Origin: CALHVR01 sp963528625
GTDB taxonomy: Bacteria > Fusobacteriota > Fusobacteriia > Fusobacteriales > Leptotrichiaceae
Assembly: GCA_963528625.1 (NCBI GenBank)
Contig: CAURVQ010000016.1
Location: forward strand, 1 to 29,477
Reading direction: 5' to 3'
DNA length: 29,477 nucleotides
In this document: piece after piece, positions 1 through 9,568 of the stretch
How positions within the stretch are numbered: position 1 is the stretch's first letter
Layout: each line of letters starts with the position of its first letter
The notes under the pieces: generated by a model
What the model was told of the DNA's origin: nothing
Database searches by the model: none
The model's input: only the letters and a program-made list of their open reading frames with translations
Position numbers and translations under genes: made by a program

Positions 1-3000
1 ATTTTTACCTATTCCATTTAACTTATTAAAAATTTTCTTTTCTCTTGAATCAAGTTCATTTTTATCATATCTTTGTTCCAAACCATCTAAGAAATTATAT
101 GCATTATCAGATTTTTTAACATACTCTTTATAATCTGTTTTCGCCATTACAACACTACTGAATTTACCATTTTCATCAGCTTTCCCAGGTGCTGCAGCCC
201 AAGTTAATGACCCTGAAACTATCCCCCATTCATCCAATCTGGTATTTTCTATTGCTTTGTTATATCTTTCTAAAATATTTTGTCCTACTGATATAGTTTT
301 AGCATTTGTATATTCTGTAGCTTCTGTTCCTATAATTAGGTCAGCTTTTTTTAGTCCTCTTAAATTTTCTAAACCTTTTATTGGATTTGTAAAATTAACT
401 CCTGATGTATCTACATACATTCCAATTTTTGAAGCACTTTCTCCAAAATCTAATCTTCCTGCATTACTAAATTTTTCTACTATTCCATTAGGTTTATTTA
501 TACTTAAATCTGTAGTACCATTAACTGTATCAATTTCATCTGGTGTTAAGACTTTGTCTCCTTGTTTTATTACTGTTGGGGTAGTTACTCCTTCTTTTAT
601 TATGAATTCTTTATCACCAAAAATTTTATTTGCTCCCGGTAATCCATTTGTTTTAGCCATTTCATATATTGCTTCAGATCCACTTACCCCGCTTGCTATC
701 ATAGGATCTACACTTCCAGTTTCTATAGTTGCATCTTTTGCTGTTACAATACCTTTTGATTTATTCGCTTTTATTTCTATTGTTCCATAATTTTTGAAAA
801 TAGTTCCATTTCCTGTTGCATAAACTCCTATTGCACCCTCAGCTCCTGCTTCTATTGTTATTTTACCAGTAGTTGCATTTATTCCTCTTGCCCCTCCTTC
901 TAAATACATTCCTACTCCATTTTTTGCTGTTATATTTATATTTCCTTTATTTTCAGCAGTAGATCCTATTCCAGTAGCATACATTCCTATTGAATTTTCA
1001 TTTCCAACTGTTATATTCCCTTCATTTACAACATTTCCTATTTTATGATCCGGATCAGAATTTTTTGAATATCCTGCTGCCATACCTATACTATATAATT
1101 CTTTTTCTAAATCTGTTTTTCCAACTTTTATATTTGCATAATTTTTAGCAACAGCATTCCCTGTTGAATATGCACTATATATTCCAACATTTCCTACTCC
1201 ATTAGAAAAATCAATATCTCCTACTGTCTGATAGTTTGTTAAATTTCCGGCAACATAATATCCAAAGTTTCCACTTCCAGTACTAATTATTTTTGTTCTT
1301 CCATTTACTATAGAATTACTATTAGATGTGTATGTATATACTGAATTTTCACCAAGACTAATATTTGCCATATTATTATTTAATGTTGTTGCTCCACTTC
1401 CTGCTACAACTAATCCTATAGAACCTGTTCCCATTGTCAACGATTGTAATTTATTATTTATTGTTTTTGCTCCCGTTCCTGTATGGTAAACTCCAATAGC
1501 TTCTTGATCTTCTCCTAATGTTTTTCCTATAGTTATTTTAGAACCTGCTTTTAATTCAACATTTCCATCTTTTGAATAAATAGCTGTTGCTCCATCTCCA
1601 ACTTCCACTGTTGAATTTGTATTTTCTAAGCTAACATCTTTTCCATAAATACCTATTGATTTATTCCCTGATTTCACTGATTTGAAATTTATAACTTTCC
1701 CTGAGTCTAGCATATAAATTCCAATACTTTGATTAGAATCTTTTGTATCTCCTACCTCTATACTTCCATTATTTGTAAATGTACGATCTTTTCCTGACGA
1801 ATATACCCCAATAGATGAAGTTCCTGTCAATTTTATTTTAGCATCATTTGAGAAATCTCCGGCAGTATCATTTTTTACTACCATTCCTTTTGCTTTGTTA
1901 GCTGTTGATTCTATTGCCCCTGTACCATAATGAGATATAGTTCCTGTCCCCTCTATATATATTCCTGTTGAATTTTCTCCAATAGTAATCTTTCCAGTAT
2001 TTGTTGTCGTTCCAGACCCTTTCAAATAAAGTCCAGCTCCATTTGCTCCTACTGTTATTTCTCCGGAAGTTACAGTATCTGTTACTCCAGCACTATAAAT
2101 CCCTACTCCTTTTTCTCCTACTAATATTCTACCAGTATTATTTAGAGTTAAATCTCCTGCATATATTCCTACAGCTTTTGTTGCTGATGAAAAATCTATT
2201 GTTCCTTCATTTACTACCTTTGAATCAACTTTTGCTACTAAATCTGTTTTATTTTTTGCATATATTCCATAAGGCAATTCTTTTCCAGGACTTACTGTGA
2301 TTTTCCCTTTATTTGTTATATTTATTTTTTTATCTCCCAAAAGAGAGTTTCCTAATTTGTTAATGCTATATAGTCCTACTCCTTGTTTTCCAACAGTTAT
2401 TGTTCCAGTAGTATCATTTAATATTTTTGATCCTCCAGCCCCAAAAATTCCGATAGCATTATCACCCGTAACTTCAATATCTTTATTATTTGTTAAAGTT
2501 ACAAAATCTCCTGCCATTGCTGTTGTCGTTTTTGAAGCAGTACTATTACCTGTCAATAAAATTTTCCCATTATTAACTACTTCTACATCAGCAACAGTCC
2601 CTACTTCTCCTCCTGTTTCACTATAATTTCCTTGGAATAGTGCCATTTCTCCTTCTTTTGTTCCTTTTATTGTTTTTCCTGCATCTAATGTCATATTTGA
2701 TGAACGGAAATCTACTCTATAATATGCATCAGGATTTGCAGTAGCCATAGTGTTATCTAAATTAACATCTTGATCCAATTTTAATTTTCCTCTATACACA
2801 GAGTAAACTTTATATTTTCCTGATGAAGTCGCATCTATTTCTACCTTATCTCCTAAAGATGTATTAATATTTTGAATAGTAGAAGTTCCTGATAAAGTTA
2901 ATGCTCCACCTTGAGGTTTTTCCAATATCATTAAAGTTCCACCGTCTTTAAGCCCTATTTTTAATTTTGGGACATTATCTTCCTTAATAAACATTTCATT

Positions 3001-5949
3001 TAAAAATTCATTAACACCTGGTACTATTCCGTTGCTAATAGTTGCTCCTTTTAAATAAAAACCATATCCTCCATCTTTGATTGTTGCTTTTACAGGACTT
3101 GTAGCTGTTCCTATTAATTCAAATCTTCCACTAGCTGTTTGTGTTTGGTCAGATTGATAGTTATAGAATAATAGCCCATCTCTATCTGCAATTAGATTTA
3201 ATTTACCCTCAGTATTATCTAAAGTAATTTTAGACTTGTCTGAATAAAGCCCTGTCCCAGAATTAGATGCTACAACAGTTCCGGCTTTTAATAGAGTTTT
3301 AGTTTTCGCTTCCATCCCTTTTGCATAAATTCCTATTGATTGTTTTGCCGAAACACTTACTCTGGCATTTTCATTATCCATTAAAAATTCACCACTATTG
3401 TATACTGCTGTCGTTCTTTCTCCACTCGCTTCAATTATTCCTTTATTTTCTGCTTTTGAAACTTTTGCAGTTTCTCCAGTTCCTTCAATCAATGATACCA
3501 TTCCCACTGAATCTTCAGAATTTTTAACAAATATTTTTCCATCAGTTTCATTAGTTATTTGTGCTTCTTTTGCAGCAAGCATACCAAAATTAGCTTTAGA
3601 TTTTTTAGCTTCTTCTGTTTCTGTGTTCTCATCAATAGTAATTGTTCCTTTATTTATAGCTTGTGCAGTTCCTGTTTCTTCCACTTTTCCTTGAGCAAAC
3701 ATAGCTATTCCTGCTTGACCATTTATATTAATTTTTCCTGCTGTATCATTAATAACCGCTGTATCAAACACTACATTCTTTTCAACCTCAATATTTTTTT
3801 TACGAATACGTCCATTTACTTCTTCTTCTATAATTCTTTTTACTTTTTTTATTGCATGTTCTTTTTTTACTTGATCTGCTCTCATAGCTACATTCGGTTT
3901 ATATTTCCCGGTATCATCTTTTTGAGCTAAAGCATTTACATTTATTTCTCCCTGATTTGTCATATTAGACCCAATATTTATAAACATCCCTAAAGAGTTT
4001 GAAATATTATCTTGTAAATTAATTTTTCCTTTATTCACTGCTTTTCCCGGCTCAAAATTTACATTTCCATTCACAGTCTCATCTGCCATAAGTGCCATTC
4101 CTGTTGAATTGTCAGCTCTATCTGCTAAATCTCCCTTTGTTGAATCCGGATTTTTTCTAAGCGTTATAATCCCATCTGCTCCATTAATCATTTCAGGATA
4201 AATAGTTATATTACGTTTTACTAAATTTTGTTCTCTTTTTTCCAGATCAAAATCAGCTGCTATTTTCATTCCGTAACTTTCTTTTCCACTAAGTAAAATA
4301 TCTTTATTATTTATCATCATTGATTCATTATTTATATTTATATTTCCTTTTTCTCTTCCCGGTAAATAAGTATACATACCGATAGATCTTGTTCCTCTAA
4401 AGTCTATTGTTCCCTTATTTTCTAATATCCCACGGAAAGTACCTTGCTCTTGAACTAAGGCAATTCCTACCTTATACCCAACATAACCGTCATTACTTCT
4501 TTTAATTTGATATTTAGCTGTCCCCGGTCCTATAATAGTCCTATATTTATCTTTTCCTTCTCCATCTTTGTCATATTCTAATTTTTTTATATAGTCATCT
4601 TGTTTTTCTTCAATGTCCGTTATTTTACCGACATTAAGTTCGTGAGTATTATCTCCCTGTGAAACTAATGCAAGCGTTAAAATCCCTCCCAAATGAACCG
4701 TATGACCTTCCGGAATTTCAATTTTTGTTCTTCCTTTAAGTTCTCCTGTCTTATTATCTATCCCACTTAGTGCATTATCTGATTCAATAAATCTTGAACC
4801 TCCCACAAAAAAAGGTTGATGATTCTTTTCATTATCCTTTAAATATGAATTGCTTACTTTATCTTTAAATTCCGTACCTGTATTATATGAATTAAAATAC
4901 CAATCTTTAACAGTCAATATTTCCGTATTTTTAACTGTCGGTTCAGTTGTCCCTAATATAAAATCTACTTTACCTCTATTTTCTGCATACATTTTAAATG
5001 CTAATCCCCTAGTTTCTTTATCAGGAACACTACCACTTGCCCAAGTATAGTGAAGAAAAGCATTTAAGTTTTGTTTTCCCGGATATAACTCCGGCTTCCC
5101 TTGCCCTTCTTGTCTTTCGTTTCCATCACTATTACAGTTATTATTACAATCTGCCCCTAATACAACTGCAAAAGTAGGTGGTACCGGAATTTCAGGTACT
5201 TCCACTTTTGGTGCTACAGGAGAAAATGACGGTATATTAATATTTGGTGTCGTTGGTGCTTTAGGTGTCGGTATTTCATCGTAAGCAACATTTATTAAAG
5301 CATCTCCCAGTGTTATATTTCTCGGATAAATCCCTGCACTAATTTGTGCGTTATAAGGCTCTTCCTCCACTAATTTTCTTTCCAATAGTCCATACTTTTT
5401 CCCTTTATTAACTATTTCTCCATTTATTGATAAAGGTTTACTTGATTCTATTTTTTCTAAATCTTCTAAATATTTATTATATTCTTCAAGTCGTTTTTTA
5501 TTTAATATATTTGTAGATCTCACAAAAGGATTTACGCTTCTTGTAAATATTCCCTCATAAGGATATTTTTCTGCTTTATCTCCTCTTCCACTATATCTCC
5601 CCTTGTTACTTCCAATAAAAGTATTTACCCCAAATTGCCAAGAGCTCCAAGGACTTTTCACTACTTGATCTCCTTGCTCCATTAGTTGAATTAACTCTAT
5701 ACTTTTATTTTTTAGTAATTTAGCATTTTCTTTTTTTGCCTTTTTAAATAACTGTCTTACTTCTATTGTAGTATTTCCTATCTCTGTTTTAACTTGTGAT
5801 ATCTTTTTATCTGTTTGAGTTGTTGTAGACAAACTAATCATTCCTGTTAATAAAAATGATATTAAAAATGCACTTGTATAAGTTACACCTTTTACTCTTT
5901 TTGCATAACTTCTAAGTTGTTTTTCCAATTTTCTTAAAGTATCACCCAT
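1..5949 (-). CDS. Giant type V autotransporter adhesin, N-terminal 1983 codons (3' end outside window)
   Basis: One frame stays open on the minus strand from the ATG at 5949 to the window edge. The start has a GAGGTG ribosome binding site and a consensus promoter upstream. The N-terminus (MGDTLRKLEKQLRSYAKRVK) is a basic extended signal region, followed by a hydrophobic segment at about residues 22-42. This matches the N-terminal domain typical of fusobacterial autotransporters. Residues about 45-85 are charged and probably coiled coil. Residues about 220-260 are proline-rich, and a CNNNC motif lies near residue 264. From about residue 480 to the edge the protein is a degenerate repeat of short beta-strand units such as GNITVGNENSIGMYATGIGS, expected to form a beta-helix passenger on the cell surface. 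The C-terminal barrel must lie left of the window. Its ligand is unknown. The domain class is well supported; the adhesin role is inference. Confidence 0.9.
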   Translation of the reverse strand, partial: MGDTLRKLEKQLRSYAKRVKGVTYTSAFLISFLLTGMISLSTTTQTDKKISQVKTEIGNTTIEVRQLFKKAKKENAKLLKNKSIELIQLMEQGDQVVKSPWSSWQFGVNTFIGSNKGRYSGRGDKAEKYPYEGIFTRSVNPFVRSTNILNKKRLEEYNKYLEDLEKIESSKPLSINGEIVNKGKKYGLLERKLVEEEPYNAQISAGIYPRNITLGDALINVAYDEIPTPKAPTTPNINIPSFSPVAPKVEVPEIPVPPTFAVVLGADCNNNCNSDGNERQEGQGKPELYPGKQNLNAFLHYTWASGSVPDKETRGLAFKMYAENRGKVDFILGTTEPTVKNTEILTVKDWYFNSYNTGTEFKDKVSNSYLKDNEKNHQPFFVGGSRFIESDNALSGIDNKTGELKGRTKIEIPEGHTVHLGGILTLALVSQGDNTHELNVGKITDIEEKQDDYIKKLEYDKDGEGKDKYRTIIGPGTAKYQIKRSNDGYVGYKVGIALVQEQGTFRGILENKGTIDFRGTRSIGMYTYLPGREKGNININNESMMINNKDILLSGKESYGMKIAADFDLEKREQNLVKRNITIYPEMINGADGIITLRKNPDSTKGDLADRADNSTGMALMADETVNGNVNFEPGKAVNKGKINLQDNISNSLGMFINIGSNMTNQGEINVNALAQKDDTGKYKPNVAMRADQVKKEHAIKKVKRIIEEEVNGRIRKKNIEVEKNVVFDTAVINDTAGKININGQAGIAMFAQGKVEETGTAQAINKGTITIDENTETEEAKKSKANFGMLAAKEAQITNETDGKIFVKNSEDSVGMVSLIEGTGETAKVSKAENKGIIEASGERTTAVYNSGEFLMDNENARVSVSAKQSIGIYAKGMEAKTKTLLKAGTVVASNSGTGLYSDKSKITLDNTEGKLNLIADRDGLLFYNYQSDQTQTASGRFELIGTATSPVKATIKDGGYGFYLKGATISNGIVPGVNEFLNEMFIKEDNVPKLKIGLKDGGTLMILEKPQGGALTLSGTSTIQNINTSLGDKVEIDATSSGKYKVYSVYRGKLKLDQDVNLDNTMATANPDAYYRVDFRSSNMTLDAGKTIKGTKEGEMALFQGNYSETGGEVGTVADVEVVNNGKILLTGNSTASKTTTAMAGDFVTLTNNKDIEVTGDNAIGIFGAGGSKILNDTTGTITVGKQGVGLYSINKLGNSLLGDKKINITNKGKITVSPGKELPYGIYAKNKTDLVAKVDSKVVNEGTIDFSSATKAVGIYAGDLTLNNTGRILVGEKGVGIYSAGVTDTVTSGEITVGANGAGLYLKGSGTTTNTGKITIGENSTGIYIEGTGTISHYGTGAIESTANKAKGMVVKNDTAGDFSNDAKIKLTGTSSIGVYSSGKDRTFTNNGSIEVGDTKDSNQSIGIYMLDSGKVINFKSVKSGNKSIGIYGKDVSLENTNSTVEVGDGATAIYSKDGNVELKAGSKITIGKTLGEDQEAIGVYHTGTGAKTINNKLQSLTMGTGSIGLVVAGSGATTLNNNMANISLGENSVYTYTSNSNSIVNGRTKIISTGSGNFGYYVAGNLTNYQTVGDIDFSNGVGNVGIYSAYSTGNAVAKNYANIKVGKTDLEKELYSIGMAAGYSKNSDPDHKIGNVVNEGNITVGNENSIGMYATGIGSTAENKGNINITAKNGVGMYLEGGARGINATTGKITIEAGAEGAIGVYATGNGTIFKNYGTIEIKANKSKGIVTAKDATIETGSVDPMIASGVSGSEAIYEMAKTNGLPGANKIFGDKEFIIKEGVTTPTVIKQGDKVLTPDEIDTVNGTTDLSINKPNGIVEKFSNAGRLDFGESASKIGMYVDTSGVNFTNPIKGLENLRGLKKADLIIGTEATEYTNAKTISVGQNILERYNKAIENTRLDEWGIVSGSLTWAAAPGKADENGKFSSVVMAKTDYKEYVKKSDNAYNFLDGLEQRYDKNELDSREKKIFNKLNGIGKN

Positions 5950-6027
5950 TTATTCACACCTCATTCTTAGTAAGTTTCTTTACTTTATCTTTTTTTTTGA
6001 AAAGACTTAACTATTTTTCTAATATTA

Positions 6028-6056
6028 ATTATATAATATTTTTTTATATCTTTCAA
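6028..6056 (-). promoter_or_regulatory. Promoter of the autotransporter gene
   Basis: On the minus strand TTGAAA (6056-6051) is separated by 17 bases from TATAAT (6033-6028). This is an almost perfect sigma-70-type promoter. It lies about 80 bases before the autotransporter ATG and directly after the terminator of the upstream dehydratase operon, so the two units are transcribed separately. Confidence 0.75.
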
Positions 6057-6089
6057 ATTTTTTTATTACTTTTTATCAATAATTTAAAT

Positions 6090-6133
6090 AAAAAACATAC
6101 CCTCTAACTTTTTATCATTTTTGGATATGTTTT
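6090..6133 (-). terminator. Intrinsic terminator of the pdu operon
   Basis: An 11-bp stem (6123-6133 with 6092-6102, arm AAAACATATCC, one G-T pair) encloses a 20-base loop. Reading on the minus strand it runs into a T-rich stretch. It begins 14 bases after the stop of the PduH fusion gene. Confidence 0.7.
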
Positions 6134-6146
6134 ATTTTTAATTCTA

Positions 6147-7100
6147 TTATTTCAAAATTTCCTCTATTGTTTCTTTTGCAATTCTTTCGTCCTGCTCTGA
6201 ACTTCCACCGCTTACTCCTAAACCTCCTATAAGTTTACCTTTATAAACGATTGGGTATCCTCCACCAAATAATACAATTTTATCTTTCATTAATTGATCT
6301 AGTCCCGGAAATTCATTTAAGTCAACTTTTGAGCTTGGACAATTTAACGATAATGCCGTATATGCTTTTTTATATGAAACATCAATACTTGCAACTATTG
6401 CTTCGTCTTGTTTTTTCAATAAAATTAAATTTCCACCTTTATTTACAACTGACACTGACATACTTAATCCTTCTTTAGTCGCTTTCTCAAAGGCTTTTGC
6501 AACTAATTTTTCTGCCAATTCTAAATTTGTATCAAAATATTCTTTATTACATGATACTTCCACATTATTTTCTTTTGAAATATATTCCATCACTTTTTTC
6601 AATACTTCTTCATGTAATTCATCTTTTAAATCATTTTTACTCATTTTATCACTCATTTCTTGAGTATTTTCTTTTTCAATTTTTTCTACAAAATCTTCTC
6701 TCTCTACAATTTTTTCATCTATCTCGTTTATATCTTTTAAAGGTATTCCTTTTACAATTCTAGCTATATTACTTCCATAAGTTCTTTTTTGCTCTCTTTT
6801 GGTATTTTCAAGATTATCTAATATAAATAACGGATTTTGCTCTTTTAATTTTGAAAAATGAAAAACTGCTTTATTATTCGCTACTACAATTCCAAGACTT
6901 AATTTAGACTTTCTTGCTTGTTCAAATGCGTATTTTATTAAAGTATCATCGTTTATATTTTTATCATAAACTGTATAATTTATTTGATACGGTATTCCTT
7001 CTTCTTCAATTCCATACACAATATCTAATGCTCGTTTTTCATTTTCTTTATCTAAAAGAACTTCTATCGCAATTTTTTCTTTCTCAGTTATTCTAGACAT
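6147..7100 (-). CDS. pduH: Diol dehydratase reactivase small subunit (PduH/DdrB) fused to a GlcG/PduO-C-like domain
   Basis: 317 residues, about 200 longer than a normal PduH. Residues 1-118 match the PduH/DdrB family: GIEEEGIPYQI near 25, an ARKSKLSLGIVV segment near 62-73, and SNIARIVKGIPLKDI near 109-123. This subunit works with PduG to swap damaged cobalamin out of diol/glycerol dehydratase. Residues about 119-165 are a charged linker. Residues about 166-317 are a second domain of the GlcG/HbpS/PduO-C family (DUF336), with the glycine-rich pieces VVNKGGNL, FGGGYPIV and GGLGVSGGSSEQDE. Members of that family bind heme or corrinoid-like ligands. The start codon overlaps the pduG stop by one base (TAATG), so translation is probably coupled. 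There is no sign of a frameshift joining two genes. Domain identities are secure; the role of the fused domain is not. Confidence 0.9.
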   Translation of the reverse strand: MSRITEKEKIAIEVLLDKENEKRALDIVYGIEEEGIPYQINYTVYDKNINDDTLIKYAFEQARKSKLSLGIVVANNKAVFHFSKLKEQNPLFILDNLENTKREQKRTYGSNIARIVKGIPLKDINEIDEKIVEREDFVEKIEKENTQEMSDKMSKNDLKDELHEEVLKKVMEYISKENNVEVSCNKEYFDTNLELAEKLVAKAFEKATKEGLSMSVSVVNKGGNLILLKKQDEAIVASIDVSYKKAYTALSLNCPSSKVDLNEFPGLDQLMKDKIVLFGGGYPIVYKGKLIGGLGVSGGSSEQDERIAKETIEEILK

Positions 7101-8920
7101 TATTTTTCATTTCCTATGTCTAAGATAAGACCTGTTGCAACTGCATTTCTAGGCCCTTCTGTACTTCGTATATTTCCACGCCCTGCTACTATACCATAAT
7201 GAGATAATCTATCTGTTACAAATTCTGAAACTTCAAAGTCTAACGCTGAACCTCCTACTAATATTACGAAATGAATGTCTCTTATATTGTTTGTCGGACT
7301 TATATATTTTAATGCTCTCTCAGCATTTTCCACAAATATTCTTTCCTTTGCACTTCTTCTAACAGCTTTAATTTTTTCAAGCGATTTGTCCACAGCTATC
7401 GGTTTCATACCTTCTGGTGACATAATCACTACTCTTGCAAACAAATGTGGATCTAATGGCTCATCAAAAAACTCAACTGCTCCATCCTCATGTCTTATAT
7501 GGAACAAACTTTCTACTTTTGCTAACGGATATTTTTTAATTTCCTCAGCTAAATAAATATCTTCAAGTCCAAGTTCTTCATTTATAAGCATAGTTACCAT
7601 ATTTCCTGCTCCAGCCATATGAATTGATTTTATATTTCCATCTTTATCCATCATTGAAGCATCTGTAGATCCTGCTCCCATATCAACTATCGCCATTGGA
7701 AGTGTTGTCCCCGGTGTTGTCAAAGCTCCTGCTATCGCCATATCTGCTTCAACTCCACCTATTTCTACTTTTATACCTAACTCTTTTTCTAATTCTTCCG
7801 CTATAATAGACATTTGTAATCTGTCAGATTTTACCATTGATGCTATTCCAACTGCATTTTCCATTGAAAACTCATTTGCAAGTCCTCCTTTTATACTAAC
7901 AGGACTAAAAGTGTCTACAGCTAACAAATCTTGTATAAAAATATCTGAAATATTTTTCCCTGTTAAGCTAGCCATTGTATATCTTACTTTTTCAAGCATT
8001 CCACCAACATTTGTTCCAGCTTCACCTCTTATATCTTCTATTTCTTTTACACTACTTACTGTTTCCATTATTTTGCTCGCACCATCTTCAATGTTTACAC
8101 TCGCTTTTTTACCATCTTTTCCATAAATTTCTATCTTACCTGCCGGAATTATTTTCTCTTCTACATCTCCTTCAGGTGTTTTAATTACAACAGCCGATCT
8201 ATTTCCCATTAAAGCTCTTGAAATTGGAACAACTTTTTTTGTTTCCTCAGGCGTTAAATTAAAAATTTTAGCAATCCCATATGGATTTGATAATTCTTCA
8301 ATAACTTTTCCTACCGGAGCCACTTCCACTCCGCATTGAACATTTAACGGTATTTTTTCAATCATAGCGACTTCATCTATTATAGGGATATTAAATTTTA
8401 TTCTATTTTGAATTAATACTGCATCATCTTTTTGCAATATCGCACCGGTGATTTTTATATTTTGCTCGTAAGCATAATTAAAATCTCTCGCTACATCTTC
8501 AAAATCATATTGTCTTGGTACTACAACTATTACATTTTTATTTTTTTCACATTTTAATAAATCTTTAAAATGCACAGTTATTCCCGAACTAAGTCCAGCA
8601 CCACTTGGAGTTTTAGGATTATGACCTATCATTGTAGATTCTGTTATTATCGTTTCCGTAATTGTTTCCATCGCAACATCTCCAATAACAGGAGCTGCTT
8701 CATTTATTCTTATTTTATCAATGTCTTTATATTCCAATCCTGTTTCTCTAAGCATATCATTTAACACTTGAAAAATTCCGTGCTTATTTTGTGATGTTCC
8801 TTTTATTCCTGTTGTACTAACTAATGTACTCGTCAAAAATTCTACTTTTCCAGAATCAATTTTTGCTAAAGCTCCTTCTGTTGTTGAATTTCCTATGTCT
8901 ATACCTACAACATACTTCAT
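7100..8920 (-). CDS. pduG: Diol/glycerol dehydratase reactivase, large subunit
   Basis: 606 residues, the normal length for PduG/DdrA/DhaF. It is an ATPase of the actin/Hsp70 fold: the N-terminal phosphate loop reads GIDIGNSTTEGA (residues 6-17), and a second nucleotide-binding motif, DMGAGSTDAS, lies near 418-427. Together with PduH it releases inactivated cobalamin from the PduCDE holoenzyme using ATP, so that fresh coenzyme B12 can bind. The start is the ATG preceded by AAGGAG seven bases upstream. It lies 121 bases after pduE, the second-largest gap within the operon, and that gap contains a hairpin. It overlaps the next gene by one base. Family assignment is firm. Whether the partner enzyme prefers glycerol or 1,2-propanediol cannot be decided from this subunit. 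Confidence 0.95.
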   Translation of the reverse strand: MKYVVGIDIGNSTTEGALAKIDSGKVEFLTSTLVSTTGIKGTSQNKHGIFQVLNDMLRETGLEYKDIDKIRINEAAPVIGDVAMETITETIITESTMIGHNPKTPSGAGLSSGITVHFKDLLKCEKNKNVIVVVPRQYDFEDVARDFNYAYEQNIKITGAILQKDDAVLIQNRIKFNIPIIDEVAMIEKIPLNVQCGVEVAPVGKVIEELSNPYGIAKIFNLTPEETKKVVPISRALMGNRSAVVIKTPEGDVEEKIIPAGKIEIYGKDGKKASVNIEDGASKIMETVSSVKEIEDIRGEAGTNVGGMLEKVRYTMASLTGKNISDIFIQDLLAVDTFSPVSIKGGLANEFSMENAVGIASMVKSDRLQMSIIAEELEKELGIKVEIGGVEADMAIAGALTTPGTTLPMAIVDMGAGSTDASMMDKDGNIKSIHMAGAGNMVTMLINEELGLEDIYLAEEIKKYPLAKVESLFHIRHEDGAVEFFDEPLDPHLFARVVIMSPEGMKPIAVDKSLEKIKAVRRSAKERIFVENAERALKYISPTNNIRDIHFVILVGGSALDFEVSEFVTDRLSHYGIVAGRGNIRSTEGPRNAVATGLILDIGNEK

Positions 8921-8964
8921 ACCTGATCTCCTTAAAAATCAAGTCTCTTCATAGTTCATAAATA

Positions 8965-9008
8965 TGAGAACTACCGACCTCATATTTCACTATTTAGTCG
9001 GTTTCTCA
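8965..9008 (-). other. Imperfect hairpin between pduE and pduG
   Basis: TGAGAA and ACCGAC on one arm (8965-8978, with a two-base bulge) pair with GTCGGTTTCTCA (8997-9008). The 12-bp stem encloses an 18-base loop. There is no T-run after it on either strand, so it is not a standard terminator. It sits in the 121-base gap between dehydratase and reactivase genes and may be a processing or stability element (inference). Confidence 0.5.
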
Positions 9009-9041
9009 ATCATATATTTACAATTTCATAAACTTCATAAA

Positions 9042-9548
9042 CTATTCAGAATCTCTTAATTTTCTTCTTTTTTCATATACATCTGCTGCTTCTCTAATAA
9101 ATGCTGCGTTTACTTTTGCATTATATTTAGTTTCAATTTCATCAGCTATTCCTAATAATTCTGCTTTTGTAGATCTGAACGGTCTTAACGCATTATAAAT
9201 TTCTAATATTCTTGCGTCAGGTATTCTTGTTAATTCTCCTGCTCTTCTAAAGTTTCTAGCAATAGTTGGTCTTCCTGCTGACTCTGCTACTTGTGCTTGT
9301 AATTCTAACACTTCTGGTGTTATTTTAACATCATCAATAGTTGTATTTCCGTTCATAACACTTTCTAATGTTAAATCATCTAAACTTTTATTTGTTGGAG
9401 TTTTAACTAGATCTTTTCTTTTTATTCCTAAAGGATATTGTGAAGCATCTATTCCACCAGTCATTTTTGGAGTAGATGATGTATTGTTACCCATACTTCC
9501 CAATATTTCTCTAACCAATTGCTCTAATTTTGCTTGATCCATATCCAT
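9042..9548 (-). CDS. pduE: Diol/glycerol dehydratase small subunit
   Basis: 168 residues, the family's usual size. It is the gamma subunit of the B12-dependent dehydratase that converts 1,2-propanediol to propionaldehyde or glycerol to 3-hydroxypropionaldehyde. Conserved PduE/DhaE segments include the YPLGIKRKDLV block near residue 38, SAGRPTIARNFRRA near 91-104, and FIREAADVYEKRRKLR at the C-terminus. The first 18 residues (MDMDQAKLEQLVREILGS) form a likely amphipathic helix followed by a flexible Asn/Ser/Thr-rich linker, which resembles short microcompartment-targeting peptides. The first of two close ATGs (9548) is chosen because GAGGAG lies eight bases upstream. It follows pduD by 20 bases. 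Confidence 0.93.
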   Translation of the reverse strand: MDMDQAKLEQLVREILGSMGNNTSSTPKMTGGIDASQYPLGIKRKDLVKTPTNKSLDDLTLESVMNGNTTIDDVKITPEVLELQAQVAESAGRPTIARNFRRAGELTRIPDARILEIYNALRPFRSTKAELLGIADEIETKYNAKVNAAFIREAADVYEKRRKLRDSE

Positions 9549-9568
9549 AACTCTATCTCCTCACATTC

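Noticed and set aside
1..5000. Regularly spaced repeat-like words suggesting a CRISPR array or tandem DNA repeat
   Set aside because: The repetition is at protein level (degenerate GxIxVGxNSxGxYA units) with variable spacing and diverged DNA, as expected for a beta-helix passenger.
257..5050. Several open frames of 66-177 codons on the plus strand across the first 5 kb
   Set aside because: They lie opposite the uninterrupted minus-strand autotransporter frame, are rich in Leu/Ile/Phe/Ser from complementing Asn/Lys/Gly codons, and lack ribosome sites and family motifs.
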